The notes under the pieces: generated by a model
The model's database searches: none
The model's input: the letters and a program-made list of their open reading frames with translations, nothing else
What the model was told of the DNA's origin: nothing
From: Epiperipatus broadwayi
Lineage: Eukaryota > Onychophora > Udeonychophora > Euonychophora > Peripatidae
Reading direction: 5' to 3'
DNA length: 64,000 nucleotides
Assembly: GCA_028023455.1 (NCBI GenBank)
Contig: JAQFVV010012420.1
Location: forward strand, 2,730,001-2,794,000
Translations under genes and position numbers: made by a program
Shown: positions 21,786-35,166 of the stretch, piece after piece
Numbering within the stretch: position 1 is the first letter of the stretch
Layout of the letters: the number at the start of each line of letters is the position of its first letter

Positions 21786-23604
21786 ACAGTAAGTGACATA
21801 AAGAAGATGAAAAAGTATCTTATATTTTAACACAACCTAAAATTATCTTTTCTAATGATATATAAATAGCCTGCGTTAAAAAACTTTTGCCAAAAATGAT
21901 CAAACGAGTCTAATATGCAGAATTACAAAATGTTAATTAGATAGCAATTTTAACACTTTTCACAGTTCAACTATTTTTTTTTTGTGCATGTTAATCCTTA
22001 TCAAATTTCACAAAGAAGATAAGAATTAATCTGATTAGTAATAAAAAGCTTAAATCATGCAATTAATTAAACCCTCTTCTTAAAAAATACTTATTTATAG
22101 AAGAATTTGTTAGTGATTTTAAAATAATCATTGCCTTTTTCCTGTAAATCATAAAATAGCTAGCGACACCTATAGAATTTATTTTAAAATATAAACTTAT
22201 AATTAAACAATTTTATGTTATTTTAAAATCTAATATTTTATAACAATACAAAGTTGATTATAATTATATATTTATTTAATTTTATATATCATTTTATAGA
22301 ACTGATATTTTTTAATATAACATTTGAATTAGTATTTAAAAAACAAATATTTCACAGTGATATATATTTCTTTATAAATCAAACATGTATATACATATAT
22401 AGTATATATTAGATTGAATCTTTTCATGAATTTATTTGGACATAAGCAAAATAAATTTGGGGATATTTCCATATAAATAACTAAAAATATATTCAGCAGT
22501 GGTGTTGCTAATAAACCATCAATTATTAACTGACAACCCTAAGAGTAAGTAACTTTTGCTCTAATATTAATAATAGTTTATTGTCTTTTATTTCTAATTA
22601 AGCTCAAAACAAAAAGATATTATTGAAGGGAGAACAAAAAATAGTTTAACTTCACGACTTTCAATAATAATTAATGATTTCCTAACAACATCACTGCTAA
22701 ACATATTTCTAATTATTTATATAAAAATAGTCATATACTTTATTTTCTTTAAATGTATACTATATGTGTATATATTAATTAATGTCTTATTAAAACGATT
22801 TAATGTTTTTTTTTTTATAATTTCCAGAACATAGGTGATGTGTATTTGTTTTACAGGATAAAAGTGATGTGACTGATCATGTAAAAAGTACTAATAAAAT
22901 ACATAATAGAGCAAGTATGAAATTATGTGCAGCAATCATTAAATTAATACAGGTAAACTATTATTAATTTGAAATTCCTAGTTCCAGGGCTTTTTTGAAT
23001 TTGGAAATTTTTCAGATTTCAACAATACCCTAAATCCGCTGAAATTTAAAATAAACATTAATTTTATTGTACATATTGGAATACTTTTTGAAAACTGTAT
23101 AAATTTATTATATTAGGAAATAGCACAACATATTTAAATAGAAAATATGCTTCTATATTTAAAAAAAAAAAAAAGTTTATATAGCAGTAATTAAAACAAG
23201 AAATCAAAGTAATAATTTGTAATTTTCTCTCATTGCTAGAAATTTTTGAATTAGTGATATTCAGATTAATTGTAATCTATTCATACAAAAGTTTATTTTA
23301 AAATTTTATAAGAAAGTATTTAATAATCTTACTGTCCAAGGATATGTCATTATCACAAAATGACTTCAGATTCCACATGAATGGAGAAGATATGAGAATT
23401 AGATTATTATATAAAAGGGGAAAGATTTTAAATTGTTAATTAATTATAAATTAGTAACAATAATTTTCATAATTGATAAAATAGTTATATATATTTAACA
23501 ATATATATATATTTAAAAGGAGGTTGCCTTGACAATAATTTAAAATTGTTGATTGTTATTGACATTGGGATTGTTTAAGTGTTGACTGGTTTTTAATGAT
23601 ATAT
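21786..23604. other. AT-rich intergenic sequence
   Basis: Very AT-rich with A- and TA-runs; no gene recognised. Confidence 0.5.
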
Positions 23605-23699
23605 ATATTACTATTCATCCATCCCTCATGTGGTCTTTTTCTGGGTCTTTTACAATCTCTTGGAATCCAAAATCTATTTCAATCTTTTAATTCTTTCAA

Positions 23700-25080
23700 C
23701 AATGTCAGTAATACCTGTTTGTTCTCTTACCCATGTATTGCATTTTCGATCTCTTCTTGTTACTCCTAGCATGCAACTTTCCATACTTCATTAAGTGATT
23801 TGAAGTCTCTCTATTTCTCTTCTAGTAAATGTACAGGTCTCAGATCCATAAATAAGAACTGGTAAAACACATTTATTAAAAACCTTTCTTTTCAAACACA
23901 TAGGCATATTTCCTTTTAATATTAAGTTATTTCTACCAAAATCACTCCAACCAAGTTTAATTCTATAATTAATTTCATCCATCATGTTTCCATCTGTAGT
24001 AATCATCTGACCAAGATATTTGCAGTTGCTAACTTTTTTTAACTCATCATAATCAATCTTTATTTTCATCTTTTAAGGAAATCCATTGAACATTACTTTA
24101 GTCTTTTTAACATTTACCTTTAATCCTACTTTCTTACTTTCATCTGATAACCCCTGCAACATTTTCTGAAGCTCTGAAGCATTATTGCAAAACCAACTAC
24201 ATCATCTGCAAAATCTAAATGTAAATAATCTCCACTTACTTTTACTCCTTTAGCTTCCCATTTTAATCCACAAAATACTTCTTGCTACATGGCTATAAAA
24301 TGTTTTGGAGATATGGAGTCACCAGGCTTATACCCTTCTCAATGTTAACCTTCCTAATATTATTATGTAATCTAATTGTTGGTGTTGCATTTTTATAAAT
24401 ATTCTTCAGAATATGATAATATCCTGGGTGATTCAATGCTTATATCATTGAATAAATGCTTATAGAATAAAATATCTTTTCATAATCTATAAATCCAAAG
24501 CTTAATGGCAACTAATATTCATTGATTCTTTTTATAACTTCTCTCAATACTTGGATATGATCTACTGTACTACAACCACTTTTAAATCCAATCTTTTCTT
24601 TTGATTGGTTGAAATCCTATGCTCTCTGTAGATGAATTGTAATTAACTTGGTAAAATTTTTTGTATAAAACTAATAAAAAACTAATAGGTGTGTAATTTC
24701 TAATATCTTCTTTATCACTTTTTTAAATATTAATATTACTACTGCATTCTTCCAATCATCTGGTACATCTTTATCATTTAGACATTTGGTACATAATTTT
24801 GCCAAAAATTTTTCTATTGTTCACCTGCTTCTTTTAATATATCAATTATAATTCCATCATTACCTGGAGCTTTTCTCTTCTTCATAAATTTAATTGCATG
24901 TCTCACTTCTTCATTTAAAAACCTGGGCAATTCAGAAGATATAATAGATATAGAAGATACTTGTTTTTTATTACTATATAATTTTTGATAGAACTCTTTT
25001 ATCCATTTCATGATATCATCTCCCTTTTTAGTAATAGTTCCATCTTTTTTTCTTATTGCAGATATAAGTTTTCTACCAAT
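23700..25080 (-). pseudogene. RTE-like reverse transcriptase, frameshifted
   Basis: Homologous to the frame at 18223-20016 but split. The segment 24814-25011 keeps KRKAPGNDGIIIDILKEAGE, and 23791-24069 keeps KYLGQMITTDGN and YGSETCTF. Between them the YADD-box region (about 24190-24230) is frameshifted. It cannot encode a working enzyme. Confidence 0.8.
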
Positions 25081-25699
25081 ATCAAAATGTTGTTTTACAT
25101 TTTTGAGACTTTTATTTTCTTTTACAGTTACTTGCTAGTTCATAATTATACTTTCTTATATCATTATCAAATTTTTTTCATATTATTTTACAAAATTCAA
25201 GGTATTCAATCCTTCTTAATGCAACATTTTATATATCTTCATATTCCTTCCTTTCTTCATAAATTCTCTAATTTCAGTAGAAATTTTATTGGTCAATTGC
25301 TGTTTTTTTTTATACCAGCTATCTTTGTTGCAGTTTTTAAAAGTGTATCCATTATTTTCCCATTAATTTCATTCAAATCTGAATCATGTTCAAAATTATT
25401 AATACACTACTTGAAAACGATTTGCAAGTTCTAATTCAAATTCATTAGAATGTTTCTGAAGATTAGAAATAGCAACTGTGAATATTGTTTTTTTTTTAAA
25501 AATAATTTTAATCTCTTTCGTTTTGCATCAACACATATCTTACATCTTATTAATTGATGATCACTTCCTGTGTTGACTTTATTAAAGACATTACAATCTT
25601 GAAATATGTATTTTCCATACCTCAAAATATAATTTAATTATATAATTAAATACTACAACCAATTAAAAGTAAATTTTGAAAAGAAAAAGGATGGAGTGT

Positions 25700-26440
25700 T
25701 GATTAGAGGTTTTAAACAGAAGTAATAATAAATGGATTTGTTATAATTTAATTCTGCTGTACCTTCATTTGGATGCTTCCATATCCATTTCCTTTTAACA
25801 TTTTTCTAAAAAAAAAAAAAGAATTTATAATATAAAGTTTTCTTTATTTGCCAATTCCACATTTCTATTACCGTAATCAAATGTACCTACAACACTTTCA
25901 TCTTTCATTTGTTTATCAATTAAACAAGGCAAAAACATGTGATGTTTAGTGGTTTATCAATTCTAGCATTAAAGTCTCCCATAACAATTTTAAAATGTTG
26001 TTTACTTTGATAAAAAGTCTTTTGTACATCTATGTAAAAATATTTTACTATTTCATCACTATGAGAACTTGTTCGGGAATAAACCTGAATTATCTGCATT
26101 TTGTATTTGCTATTAAGTTGAATAACTAACCTTGACACTCTATCCGATACACCTTCAATGTCGTTCTTCACTTTTTATTTATAATGAATCCTACTTCATT
26201 TATACTTCCAATATTTGTGCCTTTGTAGTAAAGTATAAGTCCACTTTTTAAATCAATTGTCTCTTCACTTTATCTTCTAACTTCACAAAGTCCAATAATA
26301 TCCCACTCAATATGAAAGTTTTTCTTTCAATTCATGCAATCTTCCTTTACTTGAAAGTAATCTGCAGTTAAATAAAAAGTCTTGACCATATGGCATCCTG
26401 TGTTTGCAATCAGAGGATTCTTATTACCTTCTGCCTTCAG
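25700..26440 (-). pseudogene. Apurinic-type endonuclease domain of the RTE-like LINE
   Basis: The minus-strand frame at 25920-26171 reads VSRLVIQLNSKYKMQIIQVY, then SSHSDEIVKYF and IVMGDFNARIDKP. GDFNA is the diagnostic motif of the exonuclease III-like endonuclease of LINEs. Further left (about 25740-25800) a broken copy of the 'RKWTW.....NEIDY' segment follows. N-terminal parts lie near 26270-26440. In the family this domain nicks target DNA for target-primed reverse transcription. Stops interrupt it. Confidence 0.8.
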
Positions 26441-26759
26441 CCATTCCCTGGCTGAAGATTTTACAGCCTCCTAGGAATAAATGCCATGATTTATTTTTGT
26501 CTGTCATGATTGTATACATATATTAGAAAAAATTTTTCATTCAACACACCTTTCATTCTGCCTTATCAGACAACTGAGAAGAAAGACTATGGTATTTCTT
26601 GATCTTAAACTCAGAGGTAAAAAGCCAATAAATTCACCATGCTGACTAAAGCATGTTGGTGAGCAGCCCATCCATGTGTGTATACTATATGAATAATCAC
26701 ATAATAATAACAGCTGCAATGACAAGAATATATGAAGTAGACATTAGAAATTTGCCCTG

Positions 26760-26930
26760 ATCAGTTCCTTTAAGGTCTCCAAGAGGCATTAAAGGCTCTC
26801 CTTTCAGTTACAGCAAACTCCGGTGAGGTTGATATGGAGATGGCAGTCTAGGGATTGCAGATGGATTGAACTTGGAGAGATCTTCCACCTGCAATGGGTT
26901 GATAGTGATTGATGATGATGATGATTACAA
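26760..26930 (+). mobile_element. RTE-like 3' end fragment
   Basis: The plus-strand sequence GGATTGAACTTGGAGAGATC...CAATGGGTTGATAGTGATTGATGATGATGATG matches the complement of the 3' end of copy 1 (18206-18290), including the TGA-repeat tail. It is a severely 5'-truncated insertion, opposite in orientation to copy 2. Confidence 0.75.
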
Positions 26931-26989
26931 TAGTTTTTAATTAACAAACATTTTATTTGTATATATATATATAATAGATAGTAATGGAA

Positions 26990-28580
26990 ACTATAAAATC
27001 TTGGGAGAGATTCAGAATAAATTTTGTTTACAGAGATAAATCATTGACTATTTGCTTTTATTTATTGCTACTTAGTTAAATGAAATGATCTACAGAGAAA
27101 ATAAATATGTAGTATTTTTAGAGATAAAAAAAGACTTTTAATGGAATAGACTGTAACAGTTTGTGGAGAGATCTTGAAAATATGGAAATGATTGTTTTTA
27201 TAAGAATATTTTATAAATACAAATTGAAAAATGTACAAACACTAAAAGTTAAATATAATATTGCATTTGAAAAATGGATATCCCTTGTCACCTTCATTAT
27301 TCATGTTGTCTTTAAAAGGATTAAAGATTGAGATAAAAACATCATGGATAGTATAAATGAGGAAAGTATGGTGATCCTTTACTTATTTTATAAAAGATGC
27401 AGTATTTTTTTGTGAATAGTGCAAAAAAATATTGGTTGTTATTAGAGAAGTATATAGGGATAAAGAACAAATATAAAAATCAAATTTGTATGAGAAAAAA
27501 GAATAATTTTAAAGAATGAAAATGGAAAATATTTATCTTGAAAAAATAGAGTATACATGTTTATGTATTAAGTTAAATGGTAAAATGAATTATATGGATT
27601 GTTGGAAATTAAGACTCAAATAAAAAAATTAAAAAATAGAAACAGCCTTGATTAAAAATATGGCATGATTCTCATATAACAAATATGTGGTATGTAAATA
27701 ATTTGAAAGGGATGCTTTAACATTTGAAAATGATGGGCTTTGTATTGGTCAGAAATCAAAAAGAAGTAAGAAGATATGTATTAAATTTAATCACAGACAA
27801 TAAATAATGCTATTTAAGAGAGAATGTCAGTAGATATAATTTTGTTATGAGGGAATTAAAAGCAAATTAAAAATATTTAGAAGTCTATAATATATAAATG
27901 GAAATAGGTTAGTAAAAAAAAGTACTTAATTGGATTACAATGAGATGATAACAAATATAGTGGACTAGAAAAATTTTACAATTACAAAGTTAGTAAATAG
28001 TAAATTTATTTATTTATTTAGATAAAATATGGGATAAATTTATAAAAAATATGCTACAAAGTTATAATTATGAAATATGAGATAAGAGATTAAATAAGTG
28101 GCTTAGAGAAAAAAAAATAAGAGTTATAAAAAATGAAATAAATTTAAAAATAAGTTAAAATTATAAAACATTAAAAAAAGTAAAATATAAAAAAGTGCAT
28201 GATATTACTAGAGGGAGTTTATTGTTTTGGATAAAAGGAAAGAAGCTTTGGATTCTAATATTAGACAAAAATTTTGATTATAGATTTTGTTTATATGAGT
28301 GTGGGAGAATAAATATTGAACATTTATTTTTGGAGAGTAAAATGAGAAAAATTCAAGGGAAAATTATATGGAGTAAGAGAGAGATAAAAATTAAAAAGAA
28401 ACAAAAAAAAAGTAGATTGTTTTCAAGGGAAAATTATATGGAGTAAGAGATATACAAAAATAAAAAAGAAACTAAAAAAAAGTAGATTGTTTTGTTTGTT
28501 TAAGACTTTATAACAAGAATATGAATAAGTTGTTGAAATTAATAAAAACAGCTTTTATTTGCAAAAAAAAAAATAAAATA
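26990..28580 (+). mobile_element. Tx1/L1-type LINE fragment, highly degenerate
   Basis: Near 27130-27290 the plus strand shows an RT segment with the order F-D-R-x-D-W-N-S-L-W-R-D-L, then IRIFYKY and IAFEKWISL, the L1-type 'DW' form. The 3' end has NIEHLFLESKMRKI at 28300-28360, followed by an A-rich terminus (28560-28585). A related 3' end with EDIEHLILNNRI lies at 58665-58925. A duplicated segment of about 70 bases (28356-28425 and 28426-28490, both with GGGAAAATTATATGGAGTAA) is present. No intact frame. Confidence 0.6.
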
Positions 28581-29070
28581 AAATAAACCACAGCTGTACA
28601 TTTGATGATTGAAAAAAGTAAATGTTCTCTGACTTTATCTGATAAACCATTTTGCTTCACACTGATAATTTAAAACAGTTTTTATATTTATTGTTTCACT
28701 ATGCTTTTATTAAATATAAAATAACTTATACTGGGCTGATAATGTTGATTATTTTTATTATATTAAATTGCATAACAGCAGATATTTTTATATGATATGA
28801 CAATTACATATTCTACAATGTGTTCTTTTTTAAAAAAATAATATGCAAATATAAGATTTTGTTGAACAAATGAAGTCATTTATTTGATGAAATAAAAAAT
28901 TAATGATAATTAATAAATATGGCAGTATTATATGTGAATCTGAAATGTAGTGGCTAAAAAAAAAAGAATAAAAATGTTAAAAATCTTATATGATGTAAAA
29001 ACCACAAAGGCAAAAGATTAAAAGAGTTTTGCAAAAGTCAACATATTTTTACACATATTCAATTTATTAA
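28581..29070. other. AT-rich intergenic sequence
   Basis: No gene or repeat recognised. Confidence 0.45.
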
Positions 29071-29363
29071 AACAGGAAAAACTCTCCATACATTATTGCC
29101 ACTCTGTGCAAGCCAGAGTAATCAGTGGATGCTGAAAGGCTTGTGCATAAAATTCCCATCTAGTGCCTACTCATCCAATATCCCCAGACTAATGCTCTCA
29201 GATCCAAGGCTCCTCACTAACGAAGGCTACAAGTCAAAAACAAGTCTGGGGATATTGGATGAATAGGTACTAGATGGGTATTTTATGCACAAGCCTTCTG
29301 GCATCCATTGATTACTCTGGCTTTTACTGAGTGGCACTATTATATGGAGAGTTTTGCCTGTTA
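29071..29363. repeat. R3 foldback, short copy
   Basis: Inverted arms of about 120 bases with ends AACAGGAAAAACTCTCC and complement TAACAGGCAAAACTCTCC. The left arm lacks the inner part and stops in CCCCAGACT, so only the right half keeps a ribozyme-like core. It is followed at 29383 by the R3 tail (GCATAAGAAATGGTGATCA). Confidence 0.8.
29211..29252 (+). ncRNA. Hammerhead ribozyme motif, degenerate (R3)
   Basis: Stem I UCCUCA/UGGGGA pairs fully (one wobble). The core is CUAACGA, so G5 is lost. Stem II GGCU-ACA-AGUC pairs, and GAAA has become AAAA. The cleavage-site GUC is kept. Likely inactive, but it shows the family's stem I clearly. Confidence 0.6.
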
Positions 29364-31362
29364 TAATAACAGTTATAAGCAAGCATAAGAAATGGTGATC
29401 AATTTATCACTAAATGCCATATTTCCTCTTAGTCAAATTATTCATCAATATAATTATTGCATGAAAATCAGTCATAATTCTTCTTGTTGATGAACTTAAA
29501 ATTATCTTTATAAAATACTTGTTAAGAAAATGACAAGCTCAAAAATCCAAATTAAAAATTTCAATGCTTAATAATTGTTGAAATTTAGAATGAGGAATGG
29601 TTGCTTCTAAAAAATGAATATAGAATTTGAGCCAGCATGATTGGAAAAGGCCTATTTTTTAAAAGCATTTTAAACTTTTGGTTGTAATGTAATCTATAAT
29701 ATGCACTGCTTAGGAATTATGTTTGCTTAAACAAAGAGTTTGCGATAGTTAATCCATGTGTTGTGTAAAAAATTTATAATAGCAGACCATTTGAAGTCAC
29801 AGTATCAATACAACTATTTCCAATAATTTTATATCAAAGTTTACTGTTTCTATCAACAAGTTCTTTAAAGCTTTTAAGAAAAAATGATTACATAAAAGAT
29901 ATAAAGATACAGATTAAATATTATTTTGTTTATTATTATACAACTCTTGATAATTTCATTATCATTTCAGTCAAAAAGTATTGTTTTTAGTTCAAGAAAA
30001 ATCAATGGTTTTAAAAGCTATTAGTCAAGAGGATATTATGTGATGTTGGTGAAAGATGGTATAATAATTTGCAGTATGTTTTATAATCAGAAAAATCTCA
30101 GCAAGGTGAATGTAGGATAAATCATTTTGTCTTTTAAAATTAAAAGCAGAAAATATCAGATAGTATTTAATTTGAGACTATAAAAGTAGATCTTTTGCAT
30201 TATATAAGATATAGTTTTTGAAGACATATAGGGATTACTCTTCTTCATGGCTATGAGACAAAGTCAAACTTATAACTTCTGCATGTGGTTAAAAGAATAT
30301 TGTTAGATATGTTAAAAATAAATTTAGGACTATTGTCAAAAGTAATTTATCAAGACAAACTTTTTAAAACAGTTTAATGTATAGATAAAAGATGTAAATA
30401 TACATTTTATAGATATATAATTTAAATTTTTAATTGGACAGATGATTCTAGTCAAGATGTTTCAGATATGTTATATCCTATTTGATTAGGAATGATTATC
30501 TTTTAAAAATATTAATTTGTGGAGTAGAGAAAAATTTTAACATCGAATCCCTGAGTTAAAATATAACTATTTTAACGGAAGATTTTTGCACAAATAGATC
30601 AGGACCAAAGTTATAATATGATCATTTATTGATATTGCTGTATTGATCAGAGTTTGCCACATTTTATAAAAATATATAGAAATTTACAAAGTTAGTTTAA
30701 GTTATAAAGATAAGACAGAGAAATTGTTGGAAAAATATATGAAAATATTAAAAAATAGTTTAGAGGAAAAATAAAAATAAAACTTGTTTTATAAAAAATA
30801 AAGCAAAGAAATAATCGATTTAAAATGATATCACAAAAATTTAAAGAATATAAAGAAAAATTATATGAAAGTTGACACCTAAGACTTTCAGTACTAGAAA
30901 AGACAAAGCAAATAAAGCAGATGTCTTTATTTCACTGCTGTAATATTTTTTTTATTTTCTTTATATATTGACTGACTAGAAGCTACAATATATTATTCAC
31001 TTTGGTAGTTTTCGGTTATGCATATTGTGGTCATCAGATGACACTGCAGAACCACCAAGAAGCCTGCAAGTGATAAATTTCTATGCAAAAGATAGTCACA
31101 TTATTAATATATTTATAAAAAAAGGCATAAAATAATTATCTCAAAAAATGAAAAGCAAGTAGATGAGAAAGAGATGAATTTGTTAACTCTATATGCTATT
31201 GTATGTGTGTGCACATATACATAAAATGACAAAATTATAAAACCTCAAGAAATATTTTAAAACTATTAGGAGAAAAGGCTGAAACATTTTTGCTTAAAAT
31301 GATTAATCAAATATTTATGGCATAAATGATCACAACAAATTTTGAAACAAATATATATATAT
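29364..31362. other. AT-rich intergenic sequence
   Basis: No gene recognised in these 2 kb. Confidence 0.5.
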
Positions 31363-31455
31363 ATATATGTCAAAGCATTGACAGGGAAGCGAACTCGAGC
31401 CAGCTGCTTGGAAGGCAGCTATACTAACAACTAGGCCACCAACACTTGATGATAA
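31363..31455 (-). repeat. tRNA-Gly-like SINE
   Basis: On the minus strand GGTGGCCTAGTTGTTAGTAT (A box), an anticodon arm GCTGCCTTCCAAGCAGC with anticodon TCC, and GAGTTCGCTTCCC (B box) stand in tRNA order and spacing. No CCA or processed 3' end of a real tRNA gene is seen, and a related copy lies at 32591-32685 with target duplication, so this is a SINE and not a functional tRNA gene. Confidence 0.7.
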
Positions 31456-31654
31456 CTATTATACTTAAAAACCTTTTATTACATACAAAGAAATCCTAAC
31501 AAGAGTAATTTACTAATTAACAGTTAGAAAAAAGTGAAAAGAATTCATCCTAATAATCAGTTTAGTTTCAGGAAAAAATAGAGGAATTCAGTGTCAGTGC
31601 TATGTTTAAGACTTCTAATAGAAAAGAAACTGTGATTCTATACATCTATCTTTG

Positions 31655-33905
31655 TTGCATTCATCATCATTATTATTTTCAACCATTTTACTGCAGCACA
31701 AAAATCTCTCCAAGTTCAATCAGTTTTGGTTTTAAATATAACTAATCTTTACATACTCTAACAAATTTCCTTATTTCATTCATCCATCTCACATATGGTC
31801 TTTTTTTAGATTTTTTACAATCTCTTGGGATTCAGTTTAAAATGTCAACTGACAATCCATTATCAACTTTACTAAAAATATATCCAACCCAGTCCATTTT
31901 AGTCTCTTAATTCTTTCAATGAAGTAATAATATCTGTTTGTTCTCTCAATCAAGTGCTTCATTTTTAATCCTTTCTTATTACTCCATACTTACATAACTG
32001 ATCTAAAGTCTCTGTATTGCTTTTTTGTTAAATGAACAAAACTCAGATCCAATAAATAAGAACTGATAAAGTCCATCAATTAAAAAGTTCCTTTTCAAAT
32101 ATATAGGCATGATTCTTTTTAAAATTATTTCTAAAAATCCAAGTTTAATTCTAAAATTAATTTCATCCATTAGTCTAATGAAGGTATTAGCAGTTGTTAA
32201 TATTTTCTATCATGATTATCAATTTTCTTCTTCTAGGAAATCCATTGAACATTACTTTGGTTTTTTTCAGCATTTATTTTTAATCCTAGTTTTTTACTTC
32301 CATGAATAACTCATAAAATATTTTCTGAAATTTTCAAATACTGTCACATCTTTTGAAAAATCTAGATGACTTAAATAATCTCCATTTAGTTTTATTCCCT
32401 TAAAGCTTGTCATTTTAATCCATAAAATTATTTTATAAAATTATTGTAAAGATTTTGGAGATATTAAATCACCCTATCTTACTTTCTTAGCAATGTTAAT
32501 CTTCTTATTAGTGTCATCATGTAATCTCTGTTGTAGTAATTTGATATTTTTCAGAATATAACACTATTCTGAATCTATATTTTAATGATTTTTTTTTCAT
32601 GTGTCAAAGCATCGACTGGGAAACGAACCCGGGACAACTGCTTGTAAGGCAGCTGTGCTGGTCACTCAGCCACCAACATTTGACATATATCTTAATGATT
32701 CAAAGCTTTAATCGCTGTAAAAATACTCATAGCATCAAATGCCTTTTCATAATCTACAAATCCAAAGTATAATAATAATTCATATCATTAATCTTTTCTA
32801 TAACTTTTATCAATATTTGCATATGATTCATTTTAGTAAAAGCACTTCTAAATCTAGCTTGTTTTTTTTTGGTTGACATTAATTCAAATTTCATTGTAAA
32901 TGAATTACAAGTAGATTGATAGATCTGTAATTTCTTTAAAATATCAATATTATTACAGCATTCTTCCAATCATCTAGTATATTTTTATCATTTAAACAAT
33001 TGGTATATAACCTTGCCAACAATTTTTTCATCTGTTTATTTTAAGATATCAATTATAATTCTATCATTATTGTGAGCTTTTCTCTTCTTCACAGATTTAA
33101 TTGCATATCTCACTCATGCATTTCAAATTCTGGTCAATTCAGAAGATGTAGTAATTATTGCTATATAATTTTTTACAGAACTTTTCCATATACTTTATAT
33201 CATTTCTTTTTTAGTAGTAGTTCCACCTTTCCTTCTTATTGAGAAAATAAATTCCCTACTAATATCAAGATGATGTTTTGTATTTTTGAAATGTTTATGT
33301 CTTTTATAATTTTCTTGTCAATTCATAGTTATATTTTCTTATATCATTATGAAAGTTCTTTTTTAAAACTATTTTACAAAACTCCAGATATTCAGTTCTT
33401 TTTATTAAAGCATTTAAAAATATTTTCATAATTCAATTCTTTTTGTTAAATTTTTAAAAAAATATTTTCATATTCCTTCTTTTCTTCATATATTGTCTTG
33501 TCTCAGTTAAAAATTTACAGATGACTTGATGTTTTTTGTACCAATTATCTCTATTGGAACTTTTAGTAGAGTACTACTTATCTTTTTATTAATCTCAGTT
33601 AAGTCTGAACTATCTTCAGAGTCTATCAGTATTTTAAAAGTTTTTTTTATTTAAATTCACTGGAATGATTTTAAAAATTAGGACTGTCAAATGTTAATAC
33701 TGTTCTTTTTTAATAGTTTTTGTCTCTCTAGTTTGCACAAATGCATATATTATATGTCACTAATTTATAATCATTTCCTGTGTTAAATCTATAAAGAAAT
33801 TCAAATTATAATTCAATTCTTCTATATCTTCACATGTATGTTTCCACATCCATTTCGGATAAAAAAATTTCTGGAAGAAAGAATTAATAATATAAATTTT
33901 TTTGT
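31655..33905 (-). mobile_element. RTE-like LINE, degenerate copy 3
   Basis: Alignable throughout with copy 1. It starts at a decayed trinucleotide tail (TCATCATCATTATTATT at 31660) and runs through the RT, with scattered substitutions and deletions and no long frame. The open piece 32754-32969 keeps FRSAFTKMNHMQ, matching the AGFKSGFSTIDHIQ motif of copy 1. A SINE is inserted at 32591-32685. The right end near 33850 is the start of the endonuclease-RT linker. Confidence 0.75.
32591..32685 (-). mobile_element. tRNA-derived SINE with 15-bp target duplication
   Basis: Insertion into RTE copy 3, flanked by TATATTTTAATGATT (32576-32590) and TATATCTTAATGATT (32686-32700). Minus-strand reading gives GGTGGCTGAGTGACCAGCAC (A box), an anticodon-arm-like GCTGCCTTACAAGCAG, GGGTTCGTTTCCC (B box), and an oligo-A end (T-run 32591-32597). 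The empty-site sequence is seen in copy 1 (19205-19230), which proves insertion. Related to 31363-31455. Confidence 0.85.
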
Positions 33906-34979
33906 TTTCATAGAGATAGAAAATAAATCTTGGTCAGAGTTCTTAAAAAATATAAATAGCATTTGTAGTAGTTAAAAAAGAGAAGCAAATCTTTTACGCC
34001 CTATACCCCCATCAACATATAAGGGAACAATGAAATTATTTGCAGAATCCACTTTAGTGATTAAAAAAAAAAAATCTACAAAGCTCACTAAAGGTCATCA
34101 AATCCATTGGACATAAAAAATGAAAACAGGTCATCATATCAAATAGTGAATGATTAAAAATATATTTAAAATATGACAAGTAAAGAAGTGTATGAAAAAA
34201 TGAAATCTGATTACATAAAATAAGATTTTTTAAATCGCAAAAAATAATTTATCAAGGATATTTATATAAATAAAAAATATATCTCAAATTCATTTGTGTA
34301 TATAACTGCTTTATACCATCACATATGATTCTAAAAGCTTACTATATTAACAAAATGATTTCTCTATCGTATGTGGTAGCAGTGATTATTAAAAACCAAT
34401 CAGGGTTTGATATTAAATTGTACATCATATGATAACCACTAATAATTCAATCTTCCAATAAATTGCACTAGATCAAAGAAAAGATAAATATACTTAAATT
34501 ATTGCATGTTGTTAATATAAATATTGTATCAATAGTTCAGTTGCATCATACCTATCATTAGTCAAATATTCAGAGATCACTCGAGAAATTGTTGCAGAGA
34601 TGCTAAAACAAACATTTAAATAATTTTCCCTATTCGAATAATGGTAGGAATGATTATGATGAAAAATCAGTACAATACTGATATTAACAAAAAGCAATCA
34701 TATACACAAATAAATCCGAAATATAAGTTTTTTTTTACTCATAAAAAGTTGGAAATGTAGTAAGTAATAGTGCAGGATTACAAAATATTTTGGATAGGCA
34801 AAACAAAAAATGAGGGAATATTGGATATATGAAAAGAAAACATTAAACATTGAAAAAATAAATTGAGAGAAAATAATGATAAAATAATAGACATTCAGAG
34901 TGTTAAAAAATCATTTTAAAGAGTAAAAATAAATGTACAGATTGGAAAAATTAGACTAAAAATGTTACTGAAAATATTA
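33906..34979. other. AT-rich intergenic sequence
   Basis: No gene recognised. A slightly GC-richer patch lies at 33990-34120. Confidence 0.45.
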
Positions 34980-35166
34980 ATTTTAATTAAGTTATATCAT
35001 AAAAGTTAATATATATTTGTTTTAAATTATAATGTCTATAATTTTAATCAAATTATATCGTAAAAGTTAATATATATTTGTGTTTTAAATTATAATGTCT
35101 ATAATTTTAATCAAATTATATCATAAAACTTAATATATATTTCTATGTTTTAAATTATAATGTCTG
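34980..35166. repeat. Tandem repeat, three copies of about 68 bp
   Basis: Three successive units each containing TTATATC(A/G)TAAAAGTTAAT (third unit ACTTAAT), a TTTTAAATTATAATGTCT segment and ATAATTTTAATCAAAT. No coding potential. Confidence 0.8.

Larger units (their letters stand above)
23605..26600 (-). mobile_element. RTE-like LINE, near full-length degenerate copy 2
   Basis: Same family as 18205-20140 but extending 5' through the endonuclease domain. Nucleotide identity to copy 1 is obvious along the RT. Relative to copy 1 it lacks the 3' terminal 50-100 bases including the tail, and has an internal deletion of about 70 bases near 23665. The part right of about 26460 is probably the 5' UTR. 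Many stops and frameshifts are present. Confidence 0.8.

Noticed and set aside
31020-31075. CTGATGA on the minus strand (31037-31031) followed by CGAAAAC 17 bases later, like a further hammerhead.
   Set aside because: The bases between them do not form a convincing stem II and no stem I partner pairs well; no second copy in the window supports it.
31363-31455. Functional tRNA-Gly gene.
   Set aside because: Related truncated copy with TSD at 32591-32685, and acceptor stem not pairing, indicate a SINE.
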